DNA of 5,442 nt, taken from positions 1 through 5,442 of the forward strand of contig CADBME010000006.1 in the NCBI GenBank assembly GCA_902795715.1, read 5' to 3'. Below are positions 1 through 5,442 of the stretch, one piece after another. The notes beneath the pieces were generated by a model. The model saw nothing but the letters and a program-made list of their open reading frames with translations, was not told the DNA's origin and ran no database searches. Positions within the stretch are counted from its first letter, which is position 1. Each line of letters opens with the position of its first letter. The translations under genes were made by a program, and so were the position numbers. The stretch is from an uncultured Lachnospiraceae bacterium (GTDB lineage: Bacteria; Bacillota_A; Clostridia; Lachnospirales; Lachnospiraceae).

Positions 1-3
1 AAA

Positions 4-1401
4 ATGAAAGAGAAAAAAAATGAACTGTTGAATATGAATATAGAGGAGAGGTGCCCTGTTTTCTATACTGCCCGGGAACTTTCAGCCCTGGGTAAGGAAG
101 CGGTTCCGGAAGAGCTGGTTTCGGGAAAACATCTGATCTACAGCTCGCCGGCAACTCTGGCTTTCAATTCCCCCGGGGCTCAGGGCTTTGGCGTCAAGCG
201 GGCCGGACTTGCCATACCCGGCTCTGTTATGCTCCTGGTTGCTCCCGGATGTTGTGGAAGAAATACCACCATACTCAGTGAGCTCCCCCAGTATCGGAAT
301 CGGTTTTTTTATTTGATGATGGATGAGACGGATATTGTGACAGGACGCCATCTGAAAAAGATTCCCCAGGCAGTGGCAGAAGTTGTGGCCGGGCTTGCCC
401 AAAAGCCATCTGTGGTTATGATCTGCATTACCTGTGTGGATGCCCTGCTGGGGACGGATATGGAACGTGTCTGCCGCAGAGCTGTAAAAGAATGCGGTCT
501 GCCGGTTCTGCCCTGCTACATGTATGCTTTGACCAGAGAAGGGCGCAAACCGCCCATGGTCCATGTGAGGCAGTCCATCTATTCGCTTCTGGAACCCATG
601 AAAAGAAAGAGGAATGCTGTCAATATACTGGGTTATTTTGCTCCTCTCAGGGATGACTGTGAGCTATATGACATCCTTACAGAGATGGGCGTCCGGGAAA
701 TCCGGGAGATTTCCCGCTGTCGTACCTATGAGGAATATCATAAAATGGCAGAGGCCAATTTCAATCTGGTTCTGAATCCGGAGGCCAGGGCTGCTGCCGA
801 TGATATGACCAGGAAGCTTGGTATTCCTTTTATTGAGTTAGCCAGACTCTACCGCCTGGAGAAGATCCATCGGCAGTATGAGCTCTTTGGAGCTGCCCTG
901 GGAGAAACAATCCGGGATCAGGATTGGTATGAGAGGGCCAGGGAAGCTATTGAGGACTTTCGCCGGGCTTTCCCGGATACTGTTTTTTCTGTCGGTGAGG
1001 GCTGCAATGCCAATGCCTTCGAATTGGCCCTGGCCTTGCTGGAGTATGGTTTTTGTGTTGAGGAGATCTTCAAAGATCCCATGCCGGGCGATTATATTTA
1101 CATCGACAAAATTGCCGGACTCTCTCCCCGGACCAGAATCTATTCCAATCTGGAACCGACCATGCTTTACTATGAATTCGGACAGGATATGGATGGAGAA
1201 AAAAGAGAGGGAAAATCACAAAAGAAACACCTGGTAATCGGAAAGGATGCCGTCTACTACCATCCGGATGCAGTTTGTCTGGAATGGAGTGATGATATCC
1301 AGCCCTTCGGCTACAGTGGACTGGTCCGTTTTTTCCGGGAATGCCAGAGAGTCATGAAAAGCCATGCCGGCCTTTTAGAGAAGGGAGGCGATGGAGAATG
1401 A
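4..1401 (+). CDS. Nitrogenase component 1-like protein, D-type (NifD/BchN/CfbD superfamily), function unassigned
   Basis: This 465-residue protein belongs to the nitrogenase component 1 oxidoreductase superfamily, whose members accept electrons from a NifH-like ATPase. Visible family marks are a Gly-Cys motif (APGCCGRN, residues 80-87) at the place of the NifD P-cluster Cys88, a D-x-V-x-G segment (DIVTGRHLKKI, 110-120), an ITC motif (C144) followed by LLGTD at the place of Cys154, a Rossmann-like segment EGCNANAFELALALLEYGF (332-350), and a C-terminal PFGYSG (434-439). The first P-cluster cysteine appears absent (SPGAQG, 56-61, in its region). The cofactor cysteine of NifD (LNLVHC) is replaced by FNLVLN (253-258), and no histidine matches His442. 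FeMoco binding and nitrogen fixation are therefore unlikely. The start at 4 gives an ATGA with whatever lies upstream; its ribosome site is outside the window, and Met11 (34) is an alternative start. The stop overlaps the next gene by 4 bp. Family assignment is firm; substrate is unknown. Confidence 0.85.
   Translation: MKEKKNELLNMNIEERCPVFYTARELSALGKEAVPEELVSGKHLIYSSPATLAFNSPGAQGFGVKRAGLAIPGSVMLLVAPGCCGRNTTILSELPQYRNRFFYLMMDETDIVTGRHLKKIPQAVAEVVAGLAQKPSVVMICITCVDALLGTDMERVCRRAVKECGLPVLPCYMYALTREGRKPPMVHVRQSIYSLLEPMKRKRNAVNILGYFAPLRDDCELYDILTEMGVREIREISRCRTYEEYHKMAEANFNLVLNPEARAAADDMTRKLGIPFIELARLYRLEKIHRQYELFGAALGETIRDQDWYERAREAIEDFRRAFPDTVFSVGEGCNANAFELALALLEYGFCVEEIFKDPMPGDYIYIDKIAGLSPRTRIYSNLEPTMLYYEFGQDMDGEKREGKSQKKHLVIGKDAVYYHPDAVCLEWSDDIQPFGYSGLVRFFRECQRVMKSHAGLLEKGGDGE
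1383..1388 (+). promoter_or_regulatory. Ribosome binding site setting the start of the K-type gene
   Basis: GGGAGG lies 9 nt before the ATG at 1398, inside the end of the preceding gene. It supports 1398 as the true start rather than the in-frame ATG at 1341, which would give a 57-bp overlap. Confidence 0.7.
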
Positions 1402-2570
1402 AAGGTTTAAGACGGTTTATCGCACCTTTTGCTCCGGACCAGTCCGGGGCTGCAGCGGTTCTCTGTGAGCTGGGAGGAATGGTGGTTATCCTGGATGCAG
1501 GAGGATGTGCAGGCAATATCTGTGGTTTTGATGAGCCCCGCTGGTTTGGAAGCCGGAGTGCTATATTCAGTGCCGGTCTGCGGGATATGGATGCTATCCT
1601 GGGCAGGGATGACCTTCTGGTTCAAAAGATTGATAAAGCAGCAAAACGGATCCGGGCAGCCTTTATTGCCCTGATCGGCACGCCGGTTCCGGCTGTTATC
1701 GCTACAGACTACAGAGCTCTCAGAAGAATGATTACGAAAAAAACAGGCCTGCCGGTCCTGATTATGGACAGCAAGGGGACCGGACTCTACGATTCCGGTG
1801 CCGGTAAGGCCTGGCTGGAGCTGGTCAAAAACTATGCCGAACCTCATGAAGATTCAGAAGCAGAAGATCATGCCAGGCCGGATCAGGGATATCCCGGCTG
1901 CGGACAGCCTGTCCATATAGGTGTTTTCGGACTTACTCCCCTGGACCTTGGCATGGAGACAGAGGTCTCCGTGACTTGTTTTCAGGGAAAGGTGACCAGT
2001 TGGCTTGAGGAAAATGGAGAGGTTTTGCCGTCAGAGCCGGGTTCCCTTCGGATTCATTGTTATGGTATGGGATCTTCTCTTGAAGAGTTGAGACAGGCTG
2101 GGGTCAACCGGCTTAACATCGCCGCATCCCCTTCCGGTCTGGCTGCTGTTCGCTATATGGAAGACCAGTGGGGGACTCCCTGGATTCCCTGGTGTCCTCC
2201 GGACCTTATGGAGGAAGGAAGGGAAGTATTGGGACCGGAATCTCTGGAGAAAATTGGGCGCAAAAAGAATATCCTGATTGTCCATCAGCAGCTTTTAGGG
2301 AATTCCCTGCGTCAATTGATCGAGCAGAAGACAGGAGGACCTGATGGGCCTGCCGTGACTGTTGCTTCCTGGTTTATGATGGATGAAGATTTGATGCGGC
2401 AGGGAGATTATTCTGTTCGGGAGGAAGACCAGTGGCAGGAGATAGTATATGGGAATGCCTACGATCTGATCATAGGAGACAGTCTTTTTGCCATGGCCCT
2501 GCCTGATTATAAGGGAGACTGGGTATCTCTGTCCCATTTTGCCGTCTCCGGGAAGAGGGCCGGCCTATGA
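1398..2570 (+). CDS. Nitrogenase component 1-like protein, K-type partner, function unassigned
   Basis: This 390-residue protein is a second, more degenerate member of the nitrogenase component 1 superfamily and probably forms a heteromer with the product of the gene before it. The N-terminus reads PDQSGAAAVL (13-22) and then DAGGCAGN (33-40), matching the C-x-P-x-G-A ... G-x-x-G-C layout of NifK and NifE. Asp14 stands where the first cysteine usually is; Cys37 is kept. FSAGLRDMDAILGRDDLL (57-74) corresponds to the family's 'S-T-x-x-x-E-x-D-x-V-F-G-G' segment. IGTPVPAVIATD (93-104) corresponds to the strand that normally carries the third cysteine, here missing. An acidic linker (about 147-165) precedes the second domain, and the protein ends at about the third Rossmann domain without a NifK-like tail. 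The start at 1398 is chosen over an upstream in-frame ATG at 1341 because of a well-placed GGGAGG and the ATGA overlap. The stop overlaps hypF by 4 bp. The role is probably an electron-transfer or reductase subunit, substrate unknown. Confidence 0.8.
   Translation: MKGLRRFIAPFAPDQSGAAAVLCELGGMVVILDAGGCAGNICGFDEPRWFGSRSAIFSAGLRDMDAILGRDDLLVQKIDKAAKRIRAAFIALIGTPVPAVIATDYRALRRMITKKTGLPVLIMDSKGTGLYDSGAGKAWLELVKNYAEPHEDSEAEDHARPDQGYPGCGQPVHIGVFGLTPLDLGMETEVSVTCFQGKVTSWLEENGEVLPSEPGSLRIHCYGMGSSLEELRQAGVNRLNIAASPSGLAAVRYMEDQWGTPWIPWCPPDLMEEGREVLGPESLEKIGRKKNILIVHQQLLGNSLRQLIEQKTGGPDGPAVTVASWFMMDEDLMRQGDYSVREEDQWQEIVYGNAYDLIIGDSLFAMALPDYKGDWVSLSHFAVSGKRAGL
2555..2559 (+). promoter_or_regulatory. Ribosome binding site of hypF
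   Basis: GAGGG is placed 7 nt before the ATG at 2567, within the end of the preceding gene. It is modest in strength, consistent with translation coupled through the ATGA overlap. Confidence 0.5.
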
Positions 2571-5122
2571 CCGAGGGGAAATTATACAAAGAAATTGATT
2601 TATCCGATGATAAGAAAAAGAGGTTGAGTGAAGAAGACGCCGCCACCGGTTTCCCGGATGATCTGTATGCCGTGCAGGCACGGGTTTACGGGATTGTCCA
2701 GGGAGTAGGTTTTCGTCCTACGGTCAGCCGCCATGCCCTGGCCTGCGGCCTGGCAGGTTCCGTGAGCAACATGGGGCCCTACGTTGAGATTTTTGCCCAG
2801 GGGACCAGGGATGTGGTGGAGGATTTCCTTTACAGGGTCCGGCATGATCCCCCGGAGAGGGCGGTTATTCTCAGGATGGACCGGTGGGAATGCCAGCCTG
2901 ATGACAGATGCAGAGACTTTCAGATTATTGAAAGTGAAAAAAGAAAAGGGCAGATTTTTGTATCGCCGGATATAGGGATCTGCGACCGGTGTCAGGAGGA
3001 AATGTATGATCCTGCAAACCGGCGCTACCTTCACCCTTTCATCAACTGCACCTGCTGCGGGCCCAGACTGACTATTCTGGATTCCATGCCCTATGACAGG
3101 ATCAGGACCAGCATGGCGGGATTTCCCATGTGTCCTGACTGTGAATATGAATATACCCATCCGGAAACAAGGCGCTATGATGCGCAGCCGGTTTGCTGTA
3201 ACCACTGCGGACCGGAAGTCTATCTGCTTGGACGCAAGGAGCGTGGAGAGGAGGCCATTCGTCTGACCCGCAAGATCATTAAGGATGGAGGGATCGCGGC
3301 CATTAAGGGGATTGGAGGTTTTCATCTGTGCTGTGATGCCAGTTCCCGGCAAGCGGTTGACAAGCTGCGCCGGCGCAAGCAAAGGCCCATGAAACCCTTT
3401 GCCTTAATGATGAAAAATATGGATGTGATAGAAAGGGAATGCCATGTCTTTCCGGAAGCCGAAGAGATACTCACCGGCCACCAGAAGCCCATTCTTCTTC
3501 TCGAGGCCAGGGAGTCCGGCAAGGTGTGTGAGGCTGTAGCTCCCGACAATCCAAAGCTTGGGGTCATGCTTCCCTATGCCCCTATCCAGCTCTTGATTTT
3601 TGATTACCATGATGACCTGGAGCTGCCGGACTGTCTGGTCATGACCAGTGCCAATGTCTCCGGGGCACCCATCTGCAGGGATGACCGGGATGCCCGGACC
3701 GAGCTCTCTGCCATCTGTGATGTCATTCTGTCTCATGACCGCCTGATTCGCATACGGGCGGATGATACGGTCATGGATTATGACCGGGACATGAACCGCC
3801 CCTATATGATTCGCCGCTCCCGGGGTTATGCCCCTCTGCCTGTTATGATATCGAAGGCTTCGGCAGAAGGTATCCTCGCGGTAGGCGGAGAGCTTAAGAA
3901 TACTTTTTGTATTGGAAAAGAGGACCTTCTTTATCTTTCTCCCTATATCGGAGATATGTCCGATGCCAGGACCCTTACTGCCTTGTCGGAATCGGTTGTC
4001 CGTATGGAAGAATTGCTGGAAGCGAAAACCCGGATGGTGGTCTGTGACCTCCATCCCCGTTATAATACCGGAGCCTGGGCTGAGAAACTGGCACAAGACA
4101 GAGGAATCCCCCTTCTGAAGATCCAGCATCACTATGCCCATATTCTTTCCTGTATGGCTGAAAATGACTGGTCGGATCCGGTAATCGGAGTGGCCATGGA
4201 CGGGACCGGTTATGGGACCGACGGCACAGTATGGGGAGGAGAGATACTCCTGTCGGACATGACAGGATTTAAAAGATTTGCCAGTCTGGACCCCTTTATT
4301 CAAACTGGAGGCGACCGGTCTTCCACGGAAGGCTGGAGGATCGCCGTGGATCTGATTTTTCGCTTCAAAGGAGGGCAAGGAAGGGAAGAGGCTGCAGAAA
4401 TCATTGAAAGACTGGGATTGTGCTCCGGGAAAGATGCCATGGTTTTGCATAGGATGGGAGAGCTGGGAATCAACAGTGTCCTTTCCACCAGTGCGGGAAG
4501 GCTTTTTGATGCCATAAGTGCTATTCTGGGAATCCGCCATCAGTCGACTTTTGAAGGAGAAGCAGCCACCAGTCTCCAGTTCGCTGCCGAGAGATGGCTT
4601 TCCAAACATCCCGAAGACGGTGCAAAAGACCTGCCGACAGAAGAAGCTGAAGATGGCAATTTCGATGGCAGTCCTGATAGCAGTTCCGATGGCGGTCCAG
4701 AGAGAGGCCATGATGGCAGTTGTGATGACGAAGAGATCCTTCATATGCCGACATTGAAACTGGTCCAAAGGATTACGGAAAAATATCTTTTGGGAGAGGA
4801 CCGGGATATGCTTGCCTGGGAATTTCACAGGGATTTATCCCGGTTGATCGTGGAAGCCTGCAAAGAGGCCAGGTGGGCAACAGGTATGGACACGGTGGCC
4901 CTGAGTGGTGGCTGCTACCAGAATATGCTCCTGGTCAGATTAAGCCGCCGGCTTCTGGCCCGGGAGGGCTTCCGGGTTCTGACCCACAGCATGGTCCCTC
5001 CCAATGATGGGGGGATTTGTCTGGGACAGGCTTACGGTGCAGCAGGTCAGACCGGTTCGCTGAGAAAGACCCGGGAGAGTTTTGTGCAAGACGTGGGGAA
5101 TCGTCAGGACGATACCCATTGA
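2567..5122 (+). CDS. hypF: Carbamoyltransferase HypF, [NiFe]-hydrogenase maturation
   Basis: HypF uses carbamoyl phosphate and ATP to carbamoylate the C-terminal cysteine of HypE, the first step in making the cyanide ligands of the [NiFe] site; it is cytoplasmic. All domains are visible in the usual order. The acylphosphatase domain is at about 34-121, with QGVGFRP (Arg50) and SVSNMG (Asn68). Two zinc fingers follow: C139xxC142/C161xxC164GPR and C189xxC192/C211xxC214GP. The YrdC-like domain is at about 230-420, with KGIGGFHL, RRKQRPMKPFALM and TSANVSGAP. The Kae1-like domain is at about 435-826, with QHHYAHI (520-526), DGTGYGTDGTVWGGE (545-559), LSGGCYQN (779-786) and PPNDGGICLGQA (811-822). 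At 851 residues it is longer than the roughly 750 usual. The extra length is a charged N-terminal extension of about 33 residues, an acidic repeat insert (about 683-724), and a polar tail of about 25 residues. The ATG overlaps the upstream stop, with GAGGG 7 nt before it. No key motif is broken, so it should be functional. Confidence 0.97.
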   Translation: MTEGKLYKEIDLSDDKKKRLSEEDAATGFPDDLYAVQARVYGIVQGVGFRPTVSRHALACGLAGSVSNMGPYVEIFAQGTRDVVEDFLYRVRHDPPERAVILRMDRWECQPDDRCRDFQIIESEKRKGQIFVSPDIGICDRCQEEMYDPANRRYLHPFINCTCCGPRLTILDSMPYDRIRTSMAGFPMCPDCEYEYTHPETRRYDAQPVCCNHCGPEVYLLGRKERGEEAIRLTRKIIKDGGIAAIKGIGGFHLCCDASSRQAVDKLRRRKQRPMKPFALMMKNMDVIERECHVFPEAEEILTGHQKPILLLEARESGKVCEAVAPDNPKLGVMLPYAPIQLLIFDYHDDLELPDCLVMTSANVSGAPICRDDRDARTELSAICDVILSHDRLIRIRADDTVMDYDRDMNRPYMIRRSRGYAPLPVMISKASAEGILAVGGELKNTFCIGKEDLLYLSPYIGDMSDARTLTALSESVVRMEELLEAKTRMVVCDLHPRYNTGAWAEKLAQDRGIPLLKIQHHYAHILSCMAENDWSDPVIGVAMDGTGYGTDGTVWGGEILLSDMTGFKRFASLDPFIQTGGDRSSTEGWRIAVDLIFRFKGGQGREEAAEIIERLGLCSGKDAMVLHRMGELGINSVLSTSAGRLFDAISAILGIRHQSTFEGEAATSLQFAAERWLSKHPEDGAKDLPTEEAEDGNFDGSPDSSSDGGPERGHDGSCDDEEILHMPTLKLVQRITEKYLLGEDRDMLAWEFHRDLSRLIVEACKEARWATGMDTVALSGGCYQNMLLVRLSRRLLAREGFRVLTHSMVPPNDGGICLGQAYGAAGQTGSLRKTRESFVQDVGNRQDDTH
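4652..4735 (+). repeat. 12-bp tandem repeat inside hypF coding for an acidic 4-residue repeat
   Basis: Seven consecutive 12-bp units begin at 4652, 4664, 4676, 4688, 4700, 4712 and 4724. The consensus is close to GATGGCAGTCCN. Units 1-4 and 6 are clear copies; units 5 and 7 are degenerate. Because 12 is a multiple of three, the frame is kept and residues 696-723 read DGNF, DGSP, DSSS, DGGP, ERGH, DGSC, DDEE. The array lies between the TFEGEAATSLQ motif and the C-terminal lobe of the Kae1-like domain, where length variation would be tolerated in a loop. It looks like slippage expansion and may vary in copy number between strains. Confidence 0.85.
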
Positions 5123-5162
5123 ATCGGACAGGTTAAATTATGATAAGAACCCTGTGAGGAAA

Positions 5163-5195
5163 GAGGCGGCAGAATGATAGAATGCCGCAAGCCTC
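5163..5195 (+). other. Possible hairpin in the hypF-hypC intergenic region
   Basis: The 103-nt gap 5123-5225 holds an inverted repeat. GCGGCA (5166-5171) pairs with TGCCGC (5183-5188) around an 11-nt loop. An alternative pairing is GAGGC (5163-5167) with GCCTC (5191-5195) continuing into GGCA/TGCC, with a 4-nt bulge. No run of T follows, so it is not an intrinsic terminator. It could be an mRNA processing or stability element that separates expression of hypF and hypC. The rest of the gap shows no gene or convincing promoter. Confidence 0.4.
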
Positions 5196-5210
5196 CGGGA
5201 ATGATAATAG

Positions 5211-5217
5211 AAGGAGG
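5211..5217 (+). promoter_or_regulatory. Strong ribosome binding site of hypC
   Basis: AAGGAGG, near-perfect to the 16S anti-Shine-Dalgarno, sits 8 nt before the ATG at 5226. It is clearly stronger than the sites of the upstream genes, fitting a small chaperone needed in larger amounts than HypF. Confidence 0.85.
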
Positions 5218-5225
5218 ATTTTACT

Positions 5226-5435
5226 ATGTGTGTAGGATTACCTGCCAGAGTTATGAATCTTAAAAACGGAAGAGCGGTTGTCGATGCATCGGGAGCCAGA
5301 AAAGAAATATCCGCCGAGCTCCTTGAGGACCTGGAGCCGGGAGATTATGTCATGGTCCATGCCGGTGTGGCTATAGCCAGAATCCGGGGAAATGATGAGG
5401 AGGAGACCGATGAACTCCTTGACGGCCTTCTGTAA
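5226..5435 (+). CDS. hypC: HypC/HybG/HupF family hydrogenase assembly chaperone
   Basis: HypC is a small cytoplasmic chaperone. With HypD it holds the iron atom while CN and CO ligands are attached, then escorts the Fe(CN)2CO unit to the hydrogenase large-subunit precursor. This 69-residue protein starts with the family's diagnostic MCVGLPARV; Cys2 is the essential residue, exposed after removal of Met1. The OB-like barrel motif VVDASGARKEIS leads to LEPGDYVMVHAGVAIARI (35-52), matching the family's 'GDYVLVHVGFAI', and an acidic tail (EEETDELLDGLL) replaces the usual 'EAxETLxLL'. Length is normal. The start is fixed by the strong ribosome site and by Cys2. It follows hypF after 103 nt and its stop overlaps a further ATG, probably hypD. 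Confidence 0.95.
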   Translation: MCVGLPARVMNLKNGRAVVDASGARKEISAELLEDLEPGDYVMVHAGVAIARIRGNDEEETDELLDGLL

Positions 5436-5442
5436 TGAAGCT
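5435..5442 (+). CDS. Possible start of hypD, cut by the window end
   Basis: The hypC stop codon TAA (5433-5435) shares its last A with an ATG at 5435-5437, forming TAATG, a common coupling junction. Only Met-Lys and part of a third codon are in the window, so identity cannot be read. hypD is inferred only because it often follows hypC. No clear ribosome site is seen immediately upstream, which would fit coupling to hypC translation. Confidence 0.3.

Noticed and set aside
694..716. 8-bp inverted repeat CGGGAAAT/ATTTCCCG with a 7-nt loop in the D-type gene
   Set aside because: It lies deep inside coding sequence, arises partly from a local duplication coding for REI-REI, and has no T-tract or position that suggests a function.
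878..1237. 119-codon plus-strand frame inside the D-type gene
   Set aside because: It overlaps a well-supported coding region in another frame and its translation has no recognisable motif.
4..2570. Reading the pair as nitrogenase NifD/NifK
   Set aside because: The FeMoco Cys and His ligands and several P-cluster cysteines are missing, and no nif assembly genes are present in the window, so nitrogen fixation is not supported.
2600..3382. 260-codon minus-strand open frame
   Set aside because: It is fully antisense to the acylphosphatase, zinc-finger and YrdC parts of hypF and has no family motif.
3404..4828. Long 474-codon open frame on the minus strand
   Set aside because: It lies antisense to hypF, whose protein shows all family motifs across this span. 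The minus-strand translation shows no recognisable domain and is rich in Gly, His, Arg and Ser, as expected of a GC-biased shadow frame.
5119..5144. Promoter-like pair TTGAAT (5119-5124) and TATGAT (5139-5144) at the end of hypF
   Set aside because: The spacer is only 14 nt, too short for a normal sigma-70/sigma-A promoter, and there is no extended -10. A weak internal promoter cannot be excluded but is not supported.
5174..5263. 29-codon open frame starting in the hypF-hypC gap, with a GGAAAGAGG upstream, and running into hypC out of frame
   Set aside because: It overlaps the hypC ribosome site and start, has no recognisable composition or motif, and similar short frames are expected by chance.

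Overview
The window is a tightly packed, single-strand (+) stretch of an anaerobe's chromosome. It holds four complete genes and possibly the first bases of a fifth. In order these are two genes for divergent nitrogenase component 1-like subunits (4-1401 and 1398-2570), hypF (2567-5122), hypC (5226-5435), and perhaps the first codons of hypD (5435 to the window end). Strong AAGGAGG-type ribosome binding sites, mid-GC composition, short polar operon junctions and the gene content (oxygen-sensitive nitrogenase-like proteins plus [NiFe]-hydrogenase maturation) suggest a Clostridia-type Firmicute, perhaps Lachnospiraceae-like. That placement is inference, because no marker gene is present.

Layout: the first three genes are linked by two ATGA overlaps (1398-1401 and 2567-2570), so they are almost certainly co-transcribed and probably translationally coupled. 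hypC follows after a 103-nt gap that contains a possible hairpin and a very good Shine-Dalgarno sequence. The window ends in a TAATG overlap that looks like another coupled start. No intrinsic terminator, tRNA, rRNA, CRISPR array or mobile element was seen. The minus strand carries only shadow reading frames. The only stretch of notable length without a gene is the 103-nt gap.

Function: HypF makes a thiocyanate on the HypE C-terminal cysteine from carbamoyl phosphate. HypC with HypD then assembles the Fe(CN)2CO unit for delivery to a [NiFe] hydrogenase large subunit. The unusual part is the upstream pair. Both proteins carry the nitrogenase component 1 fold signature (a Gly-Cys motif after the first Rossmann strand region, followed by the D/K-type 'D-x-[IV]-x-G' segment). 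Neither shows the FeMo-cofactor Cys and His ligands, and both have a reduced cysteine set, so they are not a dinitrogen-fixing enzyme. Their coupling to hypF suggests a redox or metallocofactor role connected with hydrogenase maturation or with the hydrogenase itself. The substrate cannot be read from the sequence.

A second oddity is a 12-bp tandem repeat inside hypF. It encodes an acidic Asp-Gly-Ser-Pro-like insert in the carbamoyltransferase domain.
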